Notes: a model not told the origin generated them from the sequence alone. Numbered from the stretch's first letter, positions 41,227 to 50,484 are shown. The stretch is DNA of 64,000 bases from Myxococcus sp. RHSTA-1-4 (GCF_020037125.1 NZ_JAIQDG010000008.1:124001-188000); one strand, 5' to 3'. Numbers and translations are program-made.

Positions 41227-43983
41227 ATGAGTGCCCAACCGCCGCGCTTCAGTGTTGTCATTCCGTGCTTCAACCAGGGGGCGTTCCTCGCCGAGGCCCT
41301 CGACAGCCTCCGTGCCCAGACGCTGCCGCCCCACGAAATCATCGTCGTGGATGACGGCTCCACGGACCCGTACTCCGTGCAGCGCATGGATGAACTGTGC
41401 GTGGGCGGCGTGAAGCTCGTCCGCCAGGAGAACCGCGGCCTGTCCGGCGCGCGCAACTCCGGCATCCGCGCCTCCACCGGTGACTGGATTCTGCCACTGG
41501 ACGCCGATGACCGGCTGGCGCCGAACGCCCTGGAGTCCTACGCGAGCGCCATCGCCGCGTCACCCGAGGTGGACGTCTGGTATCCCGACATCCAGCACTT
41601 CGGCATGGAGGCCCTGCTCTGGGAGAGCCCGCCCTTCAACCCCTGGCGGCAGCTCTGGGAGAACCAGATGGTCTGCAGCTCGGCCATCCGGCGCACGGTG
41701 TTCGACGCGGGCGTCTTCTACAACGAGCGCATGCGGCAGGGGTACGAGGACTGGGAGTTCTACATCCACGCCTGCGTGGAGAGGGGCTTCCAGGCGCGCG
41801 TGCTCGAGCGCGTCATCTTCCGCTACCGGCGCTGGGGCTACAGCATGCTGTCGGAGTCCAACTCCCGGCAGGCGGAGCTGCTGGAGCAGCTCCACCGCGA
41901 GCGCCCCATCTACCAGGACGAGGAGCGGCTGCAGGAGCTGAAGCGCCAGCGTGACCCGTACCTGGCCATCGCGGCCGCCAGCGAGGCGCTCCGGCCCGCG
42001 CTGGAGACGCAGGCGCTGAAGGACTTCCGGCTGGTGGACGAGTCCGGCCGGGTGCAGCGAGAAGGAAGCCTGGCGCCCTTCCAGGGCCACCCCTTCGCGC
42101 GGCTGCTGGTGAGCCTGGATGACGTGCCGCTCGCGGCGGCCCTCCGGGCGGACCCCTTCTTCCTGGAGAAGGTGGCCCACGTCTTCCAGGAGCAGCGGCC
42201 GGCCATGCTCTGGCTCGTCACCACCTCCGACCCCGGGCAGGCCTGGCCGGGGAACCTCCTGCCCGAGCGCGAGGTCCAGGCGGATTCGCTGCGCTGCGTG
42301 GGCTTCGGTCTCCACCCCTCCTTCCTGGTGGACGGTCCTCCCATTCCCCGCACCGACGCGGGACTCCTGGAGGACCTGGACGGCCACATGGGGCGGCTGG
42401 CGCCGGGCTCGGTGGCCTTCATGGTGGTGGGCTCCTGGTCCCAGTCAGAGACGTCCGCGCTCACGCCCTGGGTGCCCACCGCGAACGCGAGCATGTCAGC
42501 GGCCCTCCAGGCCGAGGAACGCAGGCGCCTGGTCCGGCAGGGGCTCCAGCTCGTGGGCCAGGGGACCAGCAAGCTGGTACGCGGCGTCATCGGCGAGCGG
42601 CCCCATGACAAGCTGCTCTCCGTTTCCCTGACGCGGCAGGTGAAGTCCCGCCTCCTGAGCCAGGCCGCGGCCTCCTCCACGCCGTCCCAGGCCACCGCCA
42701 CCGGCGTGCCGGTCAGCGACAGCCGCCCAGGGCCCTTCGCGAGCTGGCAGCTCGACACCCCGCGGCAGCGCCAGGCGCTCCTCAAGGGGCTGCATCAGCC
42801 CCCCCGCTTCGACAAGCGCCCGCTGGCGGGAGAGCCCGCGTTGATGATCATCACGCCGTGGGTCGTCCACGGCGGTGTGGACCGCGCCCTGGTGGACCTG
42901 CTGCACGGCCTGCGGAGGGTGGCGCCCCATCAACGGCGCTACCTCGTCACCACCATCAATGCCGGGCGCCCCACCGTCATGGCCTGGGCGGACGAGGTGC
43001 TGCCCCTGATTGACGGCGCATTCTGCGTCCCCGACGTGGCGCCACACACTCCCCATGACTTCATCGCCGGGCTGGCGAAGCGGCTGGGCGTGGGCGCCGT
43101 GCTCATCGCCAACAGTCAGATGGGCTTCGACTCGTTGCCCAAGCTGCGCCAGTTGGAGCAGCGCGTGCGCGTCATCTCCCAGGCGCACACCTTCCCGAAG
43201 GACCCCGTCACGGGAGAGCTGTTCGGTCACTGCGCCTACTCGGCGTCCCGGTACAACAACCTCATCGACGGGTATGCCGCCATCTGCCAGGACACGGTGG
43301 ACGGCTTCGTGCAGAAGTTCTACGTGTCGCCCACCAAGACGCGCATCGTCTTCCTGGGCGTGGACACGGAGCGCTTCGGAGCCGCGTACCGCCGGCGCTT
43401 CGTCGCTGGCGAGCGCCCGCGCGTGCTCTGGCTGGGACGCCTGGCCCCGGAGAAGGACCCCCTCATGTGCCTGAAGGTGGCCGAGCTCTGGAAGCAGCGC
43501 CATGGCAGCGAGCGGCTCGGCTTCCACATCACCGGCAGCGGCAGCGAGGAAGCCGCCCTGCGCGAGTACGTCCGCCAGAAGAACCTGGGGGACGTGGTGA
43601 CGATGGAGCCCGCCGTGGGCGACACGGTGCCCCAGTACCGGAGCGCGGACTGCCTGCTGATGACGTCGCAGTACGAGGGCATCCCGGTCGTCATCTATGA
43701 AGCCATGGCCGCGGGCCTGCCCGTGGTGGCCTCCGTCTCCAACACCTCCATCCCCGCGGTGCTCCCCGCCGAGGATGCCTGGTTCATCCACCGCCAGTCC
43801 GAGCCCGCCGACTATGTGGCCGCCCTGGAAGAGATGCTGGCGAACCCGGACGAGGTGCGTGCGCGCGGCGAGCGCCTGAAGAAGTCCAGCGAGCGCTTCG
43901 GCCTGGTCCGCTACGCCCAGGAGATGATGGAGATGCTCTTCCCCGAGCCCCGCCAGCAGCCGCTGCGCCGCGTGGTCCCCTGA
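41227..43983 (+). CDS. Double-domain glycosyltransferase (GT2 + GT4), copy 2
   Basis: 918 residues, same layout as copy 1. GT2 domain with VVDDGST and PLDADDRL; C-terminal GT4 domain with the GT-B hinge VLWLGRLAPEKDPLMCLKV and the intact E-x7-E in QYEGIPVVIYEAMAAGLPV, so both transferase halves look active. In its first ~90 codons only about six bases differ from copy 1, and the stretch LWENQMVCSSAIRRTVFDAG onward is again nearly identical, while the middle and C-terminal halves have diverged. The start lies 27 bp after copy 1's stop, so one transcript. A strong terminator follows. Confidence 0.92.
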   Translation: MSAQPPRFSVVIPCFNQGAFLAEALDSLRAQTLPPHEIIVVDDGSTDPYSVQRMDELCVGGVKLVRQENRGLSGARNSGIRASTGDWILPLDADDRLAPNALESYASAIAASPEVDVWYPDIQHFGMEALLWESPPFNPWRQLWENQMVCSSAIRRTVFDAGVFYNERMRQGYEDWEFYIHACVERGFQARVLERVIFRYRRWGYSMLSESNSRQAELLEQLHRERPIYQDEERLQELKRQRDPYLAIAAASEALRPALETQALKDFRLVDESGRVQREGSLAPFQGHPFARLLVSLDDVPLAAALRADPFFLEKVAHVFQEQRPAMLWLVTTSDPGQAWPGNLLPEREVQADSLRCVGFGLHPSFLVDGPPIPRTDAGLLEDLDGHMGRLAPGSVAFMVVGSWSQSETSALTPWVPTANASMSAALQAEERRRLVRQGLQLVGQGTSKLVRGVIGERPHDKLLSVSLTRQVKSRLLSQAAASSTPSQATATGVPVSDSRPGPFASWQLDTPRQRQALLKGLHQPPRFDKRPLAGEPALMIITPWVVHGGVDRALVDLLHGLRRVAPHQRRYLVTTINAGRPTVMAWADEVLPLIDGAFCVPDVAPHTPHDFIAGLAKRLGVGAVLIANSQMGFDSLPKLRQLEQRVRVISQAHTFPKDPVTGELFGHCAYSASRYNNLIDGYAAICQDTVDGFVQKFYVSPTKTRIVFLGVDTERFGAAYRRRFVAGERPRVLWLGRLAPEKDPLMCLKVAELWKQRHGSERLGFHITGSGSEEAALREYVRQKNLGDVVTMEPAVGDTVPQYRSADCLLMTSQYEGIPVVIYEAMAAGLPVVASVSNTSIPAVLPAEDAWFIHRQSEPADYVAALEEMLANPDEVRARGERLKKSSERFGLVRYAQEMMEMLFPEPRQQPLRRVVP

Positions 43984-43990
43984 AGCAACG

Positions 43991-44026
43991 ACGCCGGTGC
44001 TCCCGTCTCGGGGGCACCGGCGTTTT
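43991..44026 (+). terminator. Intrinsic terminator of the glycosyltransferase operon
   Basis: A perfect 10-bp stem ACGCCGGTGC (43991-44000) / GCACCGGCGT (44014-44023) with a 13-base loop, followed by TTTTC, 8 bp after the stop codon. Confidence 0.88.
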
Positions 44027-44029
44027 CAT

Positions 44030-44432
44030 GACTCCGAGCGCCGCGTACGCCGCCGCGTTGGCCACCACGTCCAGGCCCGGCGGCACCGTGGTGATGCCCG
44101 GCACCTCGTACGTGTCCAGCAGGCCGTCACACCAGTTCTCGCCCGTGTCGCAGCGCGTGTTGCCCGCCGCCATCGCCGCCGCCAGCCCGCTGCTCACCGG
44201 CAGGTCTCCCAGCACCAGGGGCCCGAGCCCGTAGTAGTAGTTATCTCAGCGGGCCGAGGAAGGCCGTACTGTCCACGATGTCGCCGCTCGGAGGCGCCGG
44301 TGGCGGATGGAGGACCGCCTGCGCGCTCTCACCAACGCCGAGGGCTTCTTCTGCGACTTCCGTCGGACCACACGCACCCAGCACCAGCGCGGGGAGCGCC
44401 CAGCGAAACGAATGCACCAGCTTGCCACGCAT
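44030..44432 (-). pseudogene. Decayed lipoprotein gene (frameshift and lost 3' end)
   Basis: The ATG at 44432 gives MRGKLVHSFRWALPALVLGAC (signal peptide and lipobox), then a linker to SGDIVDSTAFLGPL, where an in-frame stop follows. One extra base at 44246 explains it: without it the frame reads DNYYYGLGPLVLGDLPVSSG and on through GNTRCDTGENWCDGLLDTYE to ANAAAYAALGV. After that, coding sense is lost where the frame meets the terminator of the glycosyltransferase operon, so the 3' part of the gene is also gone. Family not recognised. Confidence 0.6.
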
Positions 44433-44561
44433 GAACTCGCTTCTTTCGGGGTGGAGGGGGGACACAGGGCTGTCCCGATAAACTGGCGCGCCTTTGCCAC
44501 ACCCGGCGAGTAAAATTCAAGTCACGGTGCCCGTTTTTCACATATCTGGAATTCGAAGTAC

Positions 44562-45707
44562 TCACTCCTCACGGGTGCCGAGGATTCCCCGGCTGGAGTC
44601 CTCGCGGCGGTGGGCCTCGACTTCGTGGACCTCGCGCCACTCAATCCACCCGGCGCGCGCCGCGTGCCTCGCCGCGGCGGTGGTGTCATCCACCACGAGC
44701 ATCTGGCTGCCGGCGACGCGGATGTCCACGGAGATGCGCTCCAGTTCCCGCGCGCGGCGCGAGTGGCCCGGCACGTTGCGGATGTAGACGCAGAGGATGC
44801 GGCCCGGGTACTCGCGGCAGATGGTGCGGTAGTGCTCCGCGTCCTCCTGGCCGCTGTCGCCGATGAGGATGAAGGGCAGGTGCTCCAGCGTGTCGAGCAC
44901 CCCGCGAATCTTCTCCAGCTTGTGCCCGTGCCCACCTCCGGGCGCGAAGCCCTGGGCGGACAGGCCCCAGTCGCGCAGCAGCAGCGGCCCGGCGGGGATG
45001 TGGTGCAGGCCGAGGAACTCGTCGAGGTGCTCGTACAGGTTCCACGGGCTGCTGGACACGTAGAAGATGGGGTTGTCCGCCGCCTGCCCCTTTCCTCCCT
45101 GGAGCGCCGCGTAGAAGGCATCCACTCCGGGGAAGGGCAGCCGCACGCGGTGCTCGGTGAGGAAGAGCGCCCAGGCCCGCTTCAGCGGATGGGTGACGCC
45201 GGTGACGATGACGGTGTCGTCGATGTCGCTGATGACGCCATACGCCGCGCTCGCGCCCGCCACCCGCACCGGCGCCGCCACGCGCGCCACGCCGTGGGGT
45301 TCCGGGGACAGCAACTCCAGCTCCACCATGTGCCAGCCCGAGCGCACGCCTTCCGGCGGCGGCACCCACAGCTCGAGGAAGCCCTCCTCGTCGGTGGTGC
45401 CCTCCCAGCGCTTGTCGCCCCAGCGCACCGCCACACGCGCGCCGGGGATTTCACGCGTCATGTAGCGCTTGTAGGAAGCGACGGCGCTGCCCACCAGCGT
45501 GTGCCGTTGCCGCGGCGGGCGGACATGCCGGTCCTCCAGGACGCGCGCCTTGATGACGGCGCGCTCGGGAGTGCCGTAGCCCCGGTAGGGGAGGATGCGC
45601 AGCGGCGGAGCGATTCCGAGCCTCTGCCGCACCCGTCGGCTCAGTGCGTCGTAGTGGGCGTCCACGCGGACGGCGAGGCGGTAGAAGGCAGGGAAGAAGT
45701 CGGCCAT
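44562..45707 (-). CDS. App1-family phosphatase (DUF2183)
   Basis: 381 residues. The C-terminal ~220 residues are the App1/DUF2183 catalytic domain of the HAD superfamily: motif I VISDIDDTVIVTG (Asp161, Asp163), FYVSSSPWNLYEHLDEFL, HKLEKIRGVLDTLEHLPFIL and motif IV LIGDSGQEDAEHYR. In yeast this domain dephosphorylates phosphatidic acid; bacterial substrates are unproven. The N-terminal ~150 residues form a beta-rich region (VRWGDKRWEGTTDEEGFLEL) usual in bacterial members. No signal peptide, so cytoplasmic. The ATG at 45707 starts MADFFPAFYRL. Confidence 0.87.
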   Translation of the reverse strand: MADFFPAFYRLAVRVDAHYDALSRRVRQRLGIAPPLRILPYRGYGTPERAVIKARVLEDRHVRPPRQRHTLVGSAVASYKRYMTREIPGARVAVRWGDKRWEGTTDEEGFLELWVPPPEGVRSGWHMVELELLSPEPHGVARVAAPVRVAGASAAYGVISDIDDTVIVTGVTHPLKRAWALFLTEHRVRLPFPGVDAFYAALQGGKGQAADNPIFYVSSSPWNLYEHLDEFLGLHHIPAGPLLLRDWGLSAQGFAPGGGHGHKLEKIRGVLDTLEHLPFILIGDSGQEDAEHYRTICREYPGRILCVYIRNVPGHSRRARELERISVDIRVAGSQMLVVDDTTAAARHAARAGWIEWREVHEVEAHRREDSSRGILGTREE

Positions 45708-45869
45708 GGCGCAGGGCGTAACGAGGGGGAACGGACGCGACTGTAGAGGACTCCGAGGCCCGCGAGGGGCATTCCCGCGCGGAAGCCGCCACCCGGCGGA
45801 CACAGCCCGCGGGGCCCTCCGCGTACGTACTTCCCCTGGAGTCCGCCCTCAACCCGGAGGTTCGCCTTG

Positions 45870-46310
45870 ATGCGTCATCCGTCCCGCTGGTTCCTCGCCA
45901 CCGTTGCCACCGTCGCGCTGCTGTTCGGCACCGTGGCCGCCTCGCAGTCCACGCCGAGCATCACCTTCCAGTCACCGTCGCAGAGCTGGAGTGTCTTCGC
46001 GTCGTCCAACCCGCTGCCCTACGGGCAGACGGCCGCCATCCACTACAGCACCGACCGGCTGACGGCGTGCCGCGGCAACATCAACAGCACCACGCCGGGG
46101 TGGACCATCACCGGCTACTACAAGTTCAACAACGGCCCGGTGCAGAGCTTCTGGGTGGCCGGCTTCTCGTCCGTCCCCAACCCGCCGCCGCCGTCCATCC
46201 CCCTCAACCAGAAGGGCGACCTGGCCATCTGGTTCGAGAACACCAACCGGTGGGGCTGCCAGGCGTGGGACTCCAACTACGGCAACGACTTCCACTTCAA
46301 CGTGCAGTGA
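45870..46310 (+). CDS. Small secreted protein, DUF6209-like
   Basis: 146 residues: signal peptide (MRHPSRWFLATVATVALLFG, ending near VAASQS) and a single beta-sandwich-type domain rich in Trp, Tyr, Asn and Ser (WTITGYYKFNNGPVQSFWVA, NQKGDLAIWFENTNRWGC). Two cysteines (in TACRGN and WGCQAW) can form a disulfide. It looks like the DUF6209 secreted proteins of myxobacteria, but I am not certain of the family. GGAGG is ~11 bases upstream of the ATG at 45870. A palindrome core lies 16 bp after its stop. Confidence 0.72.
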   Translation: MRHPSRWFLATVATVALLFGTVAASQSTPSITFQSPSQSWSVFASSNPLPYGQTAAIHYSTDRLTACRGNINSTTPGWTITGYYKFNNGPVQSFWVAGFSSVPNPPPPSIPLNQKGDLAIWFENTNRWGCQAWDSNYGNDFHFNVQ

Positions 46311-46325
46311 CGTGACGGGCCGGGG

Positions 46326-46350
46326 CGTGGAATGGAGGTTCCATTCCACG
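46326..46350. repeat. Single copy of the GGAATGGA palindrome, between convergent genes
   Basis: CGT-GGAATGGA-GGT-TCCATTCC-ACG, a perfect 11-bp stem with a 3-base loop. It sits 15 bp after one stop (46310) and 16 bp from the other (46367), centred between two convergent genes, so it may act as a two-way terminator. Core as in the array at 12.7-13.0 kb. Confidence 0.8.
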
Positions 46351-46366
46351 CTCCCGGGCCGCGACG

Positions 46367-46885
46367 TCAGTGGGGCCGGGTGACGAGCTCCGCGCGGCCG
46401 ATGGGGCTGTGGCCCGCGGCGAGCAGCCGGCGCGCGGCGAGCACCGACACGCAGTCCTCCGTGCTGTGGAAGTCGCCGTAGAAGGTGAGCAGCGTGGCCG
46501 GGTCCACCACGCGCACGCCGTTCACCCCCACGGAGGGCACGCGCCGGACGAAGACGTCGAGGATGACCTTGCCGCCCGAGTCGTGCCGCGCGTAGCGGTA
46601 GAAGTGCGTGGACGTGGCGTCGAAGCGCGTCCAGATGCGGTGGTAGCCCCGCGCGGTGAGCACCGGCACCACCTCCGGGAAGCGCGAGGGCTCCACGAAG
46701 AGGTCCACGTCCTTGTGGTCGTGGAAGAGCTTCAGCTCCTCGTGCGGTGGGGCCATGAAGTGCCAGGCCCAGCCGCCCGACACCGTCACCCAGGGCGCCA
46801 GGGCGCGCACCTCCGCCTCGGAGACGCGCAGGCGCTCGGGGTTCCAGGGCTCGTTCGCCCGCTTCGGATTGCGTGGGTCTCCCAT
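46367..46885 (-). CDS. Nucleotidyltransferase-fold protein
   Basis: 172 residues. TVSGGWAWHFMAPPHEELKL, then HKDVDLFVEPSRF, has the GGxxxx...DxD pattern of the minimal nucleotidyltransferase / aminoglycoside adenylyltransferase (AadA2''-like) fold, with later strands RYARHDSGGKVILDVFVRRV providing the third Asp. No toxin/antitoxin HEPN partner beside it. The substrate could be a small molecule, protein or tRNA. The ATG at 46885 starts the ordered sequence. Confidence 0.7.
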   Translation of the reverse strand: MGDPRNPKRANEPWNPERLRVSEAEVRALAPWVTVSGGWAWHFMAPPHEELKLFHDHKDVDLFVEPSRFPEVVPVLTARGYHRIWTRFDATSTHFYRYARHDSGGKVILDVFVRRVPSVGVNGVRVVDPATLLTFYGDFHSTEDCVSVLAARRLLAAGHSPIGRAELVTRPH

Positions 46886-47048
46886 GGCCGTGTCCTCCAG
46901 TGGCCTGCCCTGACGGGGGCCATGGAGGGCGACTGACACGGGGCCGTCCGGTGCTGGCGGCCTTGGTCACGCCTGCCTGGTGTGCGGCCCAGGAGCCCCG
47001 GCGGGCAGGCCGTCTGCGCGTGTCCCCTCTCTCTGGTAGAGCAGAGGC

Positions 47049-48092
47049 ATGGCGCATCCCAGCGTCGAGAACCTCACGCCCTTCACCTTCGAGCCGCTGT
47101 TCCTCAACGACGAGGAGCTGCGCCCGCTGTTCGTCCCGGTCGTCAAGGCCACGTTCGAGCTGCGCCCTCGCGGCGCACCGGTACTGGCGGAGAAGCAGGA
47201 GCCGCTGCGAGTCGCCGGAGAGCGCTGGGAGGGAGGAGAGACGCCCAGCCCGCGCCTGGAGCCCGAAGGCGCGTTCTTCAAGCCCGCCACGGACGTGGTG
47301 CTGGTGGGGCATGCCCATGCTCCCGGGCCGGGGACTCGAGAGCTGCTCGCGGAGCTTCGGGTGGGGCCCGTGCACAAGAAGGTCCGGGTGGTGGGGGACC
47401 GCACGTGGTTCAAGAGCCTCGGGGGCATCGGCATGACGCAGCCCGCCCCCTTCGAGCGCATGCCGCTGCGCTATGAGCGCGCCTTTGGTGGGAGGGACCG
47501 CGACACGTTCGAGCCGCGCAATCCGGTGGGCACCGGCTTCCGCGCCCGGGGGAGCCGGTTCGAGGAGGGGCTCCTGCTGCCCAACCTGGAGTCCCCCACC
47601 GAGCCCCTGAAGGCCTGGGGCCAGCACCCTCCGCCCACGGGCTTCGGCTTCATCGAGCCCCACTGGCAACCGCGGGCCGCCTTCGCGGGCACCCATGACG
47701 CCGCGTGGGAGAAGTCCCGCCGGCCCCTGCTGCCCCGGGACTTCGACCGCCGCTTCCTCAACGGCGCACCCCAGGACCAGCTCGTGCCGGGCTACCTCCG
47801 CGGAGGCGAGCCCGTCCTGCTCGCGCACGTCACGCCGCGGGGGCCGCTGAGCTTCCGGCTCCCGGCGCTGCCGCCCGTACGGGTGCTGGCCACGCGGGCC
47901 CAGGACCTGGATGACGTGGACCTGGAGCTGAAGCTGGACACCGTCGTCCTGGACACGGACGCGATGAGGCTCTTCCTCACCTGGCGGGGCACCTTCCCGC
48001 TGCGGCGCGAGCCGACGGAGCTGCGCGCCATCCAGGTGACCTGCGAGGGCGCGGAAGGACTCGCCCCCGGGCAGCCCGCGGGTCCGGCCTGA
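47049..48092 (+). CDS. DUF2169 protein, T6SS effector adaptor-like
   Basis: 347 residues with the DUF2169 pattern: NLTPFTFEPLFLNDEELRPL, VVKATFELRPRG, RVVGDRTWFKSLGG, the marker PLRYERAFGG, and NPVGTGF. DUF2169 proteins accompany PAAR/VgrG-linked toxins and are thought to help load effectors on the type VI secretion spike. It opens the effector island that runs to 54.5 kb. The ATG at 47049 gives MAHPSVENLTPF, the normal start. Convergent with the next gene (6 bp between stops). Confidence 0.88.
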   Translation: MAHPSVENLTPFTFEPLFLNDEELRPLFVPVVKATFELRPRGAPVLAEKQEPLRVAGERWEGGETPSPRLEPEGAFFKPATDVVLVGHAHAPGPGTRELLAELRVGPVHKKVRVVGDRTWFKSLGGIGMTQPAPFERMPLRYERAFGGRDRDTFEPRNPVGTGFRARGSRFEEGLLLPNLESPTEPLKAWGQHPPPTGFGFIEPHWQPRAAFAGTHDAAWEKSRRPLLPRDFDRRFLNGAPQDQLVPGYLRGGEPVLLAHVTPRGPLSFRLPALPPVRVLATRAQDLDDVDLELKLDTVVLDTDAMRLFLTWRGTFPLRREPTELRAIQVTCEGAEGLAPGQPAGPA

Positions 48093-48098
48093 GGCGGC

Positions 48099-48893
48099 TC
48101 ACGGCGCCGGCGTGGACTGGAGGGCCCAGTCTCCCGAGTACGTCACCGTCATCGGCACCCGGGCCAGCGGGGGGCAGTAGCGGAAGTCGGTGTCCTCGGG
48201 GGCGATGCCGGCGCGCTCCGCGAGGCGCAGCAGCGCCAGCCCCTCCAGCCAGATGAACCGGTGTGGGGCGAACGCCGTCACCGGCGTGGCCACCGAGCGG
48301 GCGCGCTTTTCGATGGTGATGCCGTGGTCCAGGCACGCGGCGGCGAAGGCCTCGGCGAAGCCGGCCCTGTCTTGCGCCACCAGCGCCCGCGCCAGCGCCA
48401 CCCGGCTGGAGTAGGACTCCTTTCCCACCTGCTCCAGCGGAACGAGCACGTGCTCCAGCGCCACCGGCGAGGGGGGCGGCGTGCGGGCGAGGAGCTGGAG
48501 CGCGCGGGCCCAGAGGAACTCGTCCTCGTACTCAGCGCCCTGCTGCCACTGCGTGGCGGACCCGGCGGCCACGGCGTCCGCGAGGGCGAAGTGGCCGGCC
48601 GCGAGCGCGCCGAGCAGCGGGGTATCGCGCCGGGCCGGAGGAGGCGCCAGCCCGCGGCCCTTCAGCAGCTCCTGCATGCGGCGCGCGTTCTCCGCCATCC
48701 GGCAGAGGTTGAGGAAGAAGCCCTGCGGGTTGCCGTCCACCAGCAGTGTGGCCACGGCGATGATGTGGAAATCCAGGGTGACGCCGTCCAGCCAGGCGAG
48801 CAGGCGGGGACGGTCGGCTCCGGGATTGAGCCGGCGCAGCCGCTCACCGAGTGAAGCGGCCGCGTCGGCGCGCAGTGAAATCAGACGGGCCAT
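48099..48893 (-). CDS. Probable immunity protein (Imm49-like, tentative)
   Basis: 264 residues, all-helical, no signal peptide. It contains ALAAGHFALADAVAAGSATQ, YEDEFLWARALQLLA, VALARALVAQDRAGFAEAFA, and a C-terminal FIWLEGLALLRLAERAGI followed by CPPLARVP. The helical layout, the WLEGLALLRLA helix and the C-terminal Pro motif recall Imm49 immunity proteins, but I rank this as tentative. Its position between a DUF2169 adaptor and an AHH nuclease supports immunity. It faces away from the nuclease gene (divergent starts ~100 bp apart). Confidence 0.6.
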   Translation of the reverse strand: MARLISLRADAAASLGERLRRLNPGADRPRLLAWLDGVTLDFHIIAVATLLVDGNPQGFFLNLCRMAENARRMQELLKGRGLAPPPARRDTPLLGALAAGHFALADAVAAGSATQWQQGAEYEDEFLWARALQLLARTPPPSPVALEHVLVPLEQVGKESYSSRVALARALVAQDRAGFAEAFAAACLDHGITIEKRARSVATPVTAFAPHRFIWLEGLALLRLAERAGIAPEDTDFRYCPPLARVPMTVTYSGDWALQSTPAP

Positions 48894-48996
48894 GGGAGGA
48901 CGGAGGGGGAGCGTAGCCTGGAAGCGGGCATTCAGGCACCATGCCCCTGATGAGACCGCCGCCCTTCCGCCGGTCTCGCTCCAGGCAGGTGCGCGC

Positions 48997-49869
48997 ATGT
49001 CCGAGCTCAGTGCGAATGAGATGAACACGGCGTTGGCGCAGAAGCTCCTGTCCATCTACGAGCGGAGCAGGGACCGCAAATACGAGGCGGCCAAGGCGGC
49101 GAAGAAGAAGAAGCCCAAGCCCACGGATGCGGCCGCGGACGACGCGGACCACGTGGACAGCAACGCCCCTCCGCGCGGAGTGCTCGGCAAGGACGACGCC
49201 TACGCGCAGAACGGGTCCGACTACATCGCGGCGCAGGACGGACGGGGCGTGTACCGCGTCTTCGACCACGCCTACCTGGACGAGATTCGCGACCTCGTAC
49301 GCCAGACGGCCGAGTTCCCGGGAGGCCCCCCGGAGAACTTCAACCCGAAGGCCAGGGACAAGGACAAGAAGCCCGCGCTCCAGAAGTACCCGTATGCGTG
49401 GGAGGCCCACCACATCCTGCCCGGCTCCGCCTTCTACTATGAGCTGAAGGATGGGCCGGTCTTCACCTACCGGCAGATCCGCCTCATCCTCCAGTCCGAC
49501 TACAACCTCAACCACGGCCACAACATCATCATGCTGCCGGACCAGGCCTGGGCCGTGCCGGTCCACGCGCTCCTTCAGCACCCGGGTGACCACCCCAACT
49601 ACACGCAGCAGGTCATGAAGGACATGAGGGTCATCGCGAAGGACATCCAAGAGAAGATCGACGCCAAGCAGGACCACAAGGCACTCGTGGCGGACATCTT
49701 CGAGCAATTGAAGGGCCTGGAAGAAGACTACTGGGACCTCCTCGTGGACTTGAGTCGAGCCGTCGTGGCGTCGGTCACCGCTGGCAAGGAGTACAAACAT
49801 GACCTGGTGCGCTATGCCCCCAAGGGCAAGAACGCCAAGAGCCGCTACGAGTGGGGTTCCCTCTACTGA
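48997..49869 (+). CDS. AHH-domain nuclease toxin, probable T6SS effector
   Basis: 290 residues. The N-terminal ~65 residues are Lys/Ala/Asp-rich and flexible. From about residue 130 the AHH nuclease domain (HNH/endonuclease VII superfamily) begins: WEAHHILPGSAF with catalytic His138-His139, YNLNHGHNIIMLPDQAW, then VHALLQHPGDHPNYTQQV, giving the conserved His/Asn set. AHH domains form the toxic tips of contact-dependent and type VI effectors and cut nucleic acid. A helical C-terminus follows (KDMRVIAKDIQEKIDAKQDH). No signal peptide, which fits T6SS delivery. Two Imm11 genes follow directly, the likely immunity. Confidence 0.88.
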   Translation: MSELSANEMNTALAQKLLSIYERSRDRKYEAAKAAKKKKPKPTDAAADDADHVDSNAPPRGVLGKDDAYAQNGSDYIAAQDGRGVYRVFDHAYLDEIRDLVRQTAEFPGGPPENFNPKARDKDKKPALQKYPYAWEAHHILPGSAFYYELKDGPVFTYRQIRLILQSDYNLNHGHNIIMLPDQAWAVPVHALLQHPGDHPNYTQQVMKDMRVIAKDIQEKIDAKQDHKALVADIFEQLKGLEEDYWDLLVDLSRAVVASVTAGKEYKHDLVRYAPKGKNAKSRYEWGSLY

Positions 49870-49892
49870 ATGGAAGGAAGGTCGTACCTCCC

Positions 49893-50477
49893 ATGAAATA
49901 CTTCGTCTTCAAGGTCCAAGGCGCCGACGCGGGTTTCATTGATGCCTACCCCCGCAACAGCCCCGCTGACTGGAAGTTCGACAAAGGCATCAGCCTCGCC
50001 AGCGAGTTCCCCATGGGCGGCGAGGTCTCCTTCTCCGACAATTATCCCGATGCCCGCGACCTGCATGACTTCCAGCCCAACCTGATGAGCGACCTGCTCG
50101 TCTCGGGCCGGGCACGCAAGGTCATCGAGTCCCTGGAGGTCACCAACGCCGAGTGGCTGCCCGTCGTGGTCAAGGACCACAAAGGCAACGCCGTTGGGAA
50201 GGATTACGCCTTCCTCAACCTGCAAGGCGCCGAAGACGCCATTGACATGGAGCGTTCCGTCTACAGGATGAACGCCATCGCCAAGGATCAGATCAGCCGG
50301 GTCAAGAAGCTGGCGCTCAAGTACGACGCCATCCATCCTCAGGCGAAGATGTTCCGCTGCACCACGCACCGCCGCCTCATCCTCATCCGCGAGGACGTGC
50401 ACGCGGCCTTCGTGCAGGCGGGACTGACCGGCTTCAAGGTCTACAACGCCGAGGGCTGGAACGGCCTGGAACTCTGA
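49893..50477 (+). CDS. Imm11-family (DUF1629) immunity protein, copy 1
   Basis: 194 residues, Imm11 fold: SDLLVSGRARKVIESLEV, VVVKDHKGNAVGKDYAFLN, MFRCTTHRRLILIREDVHAA, FVQAGLTGFKVYNAE. It starts 23 bp after the AHH nuclease and so is its presumed cognate antidote, binding and blocking the toxin in the cytoplasm. Copy 2 (50866-51450) differs at only about 27 residues; the changes cluster at residues 6-58 and 127-158, where specificity could lie. An intervening 120-residue gene separates them. Confidence 0.87.
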   Translation: MKYFVFKVQGADAGFIDAYPRNSPADWKFDKGISLASEFPMGGEVSFSDNYPDARDLHDFQPNLMSDLLVSGRARKVIESLEVTNAEWLPVVVKDHKGNAVGKDYAFLNLQGAEDAIDMERSVYRMNAIAKDQISRVKKLALKYDAIHPQAKMFRCTTHRRLILIREDVHAAFVQAGLTGFKVYNAEGWNGLEL

Positions 50478-50484
50478 GCGCGCC

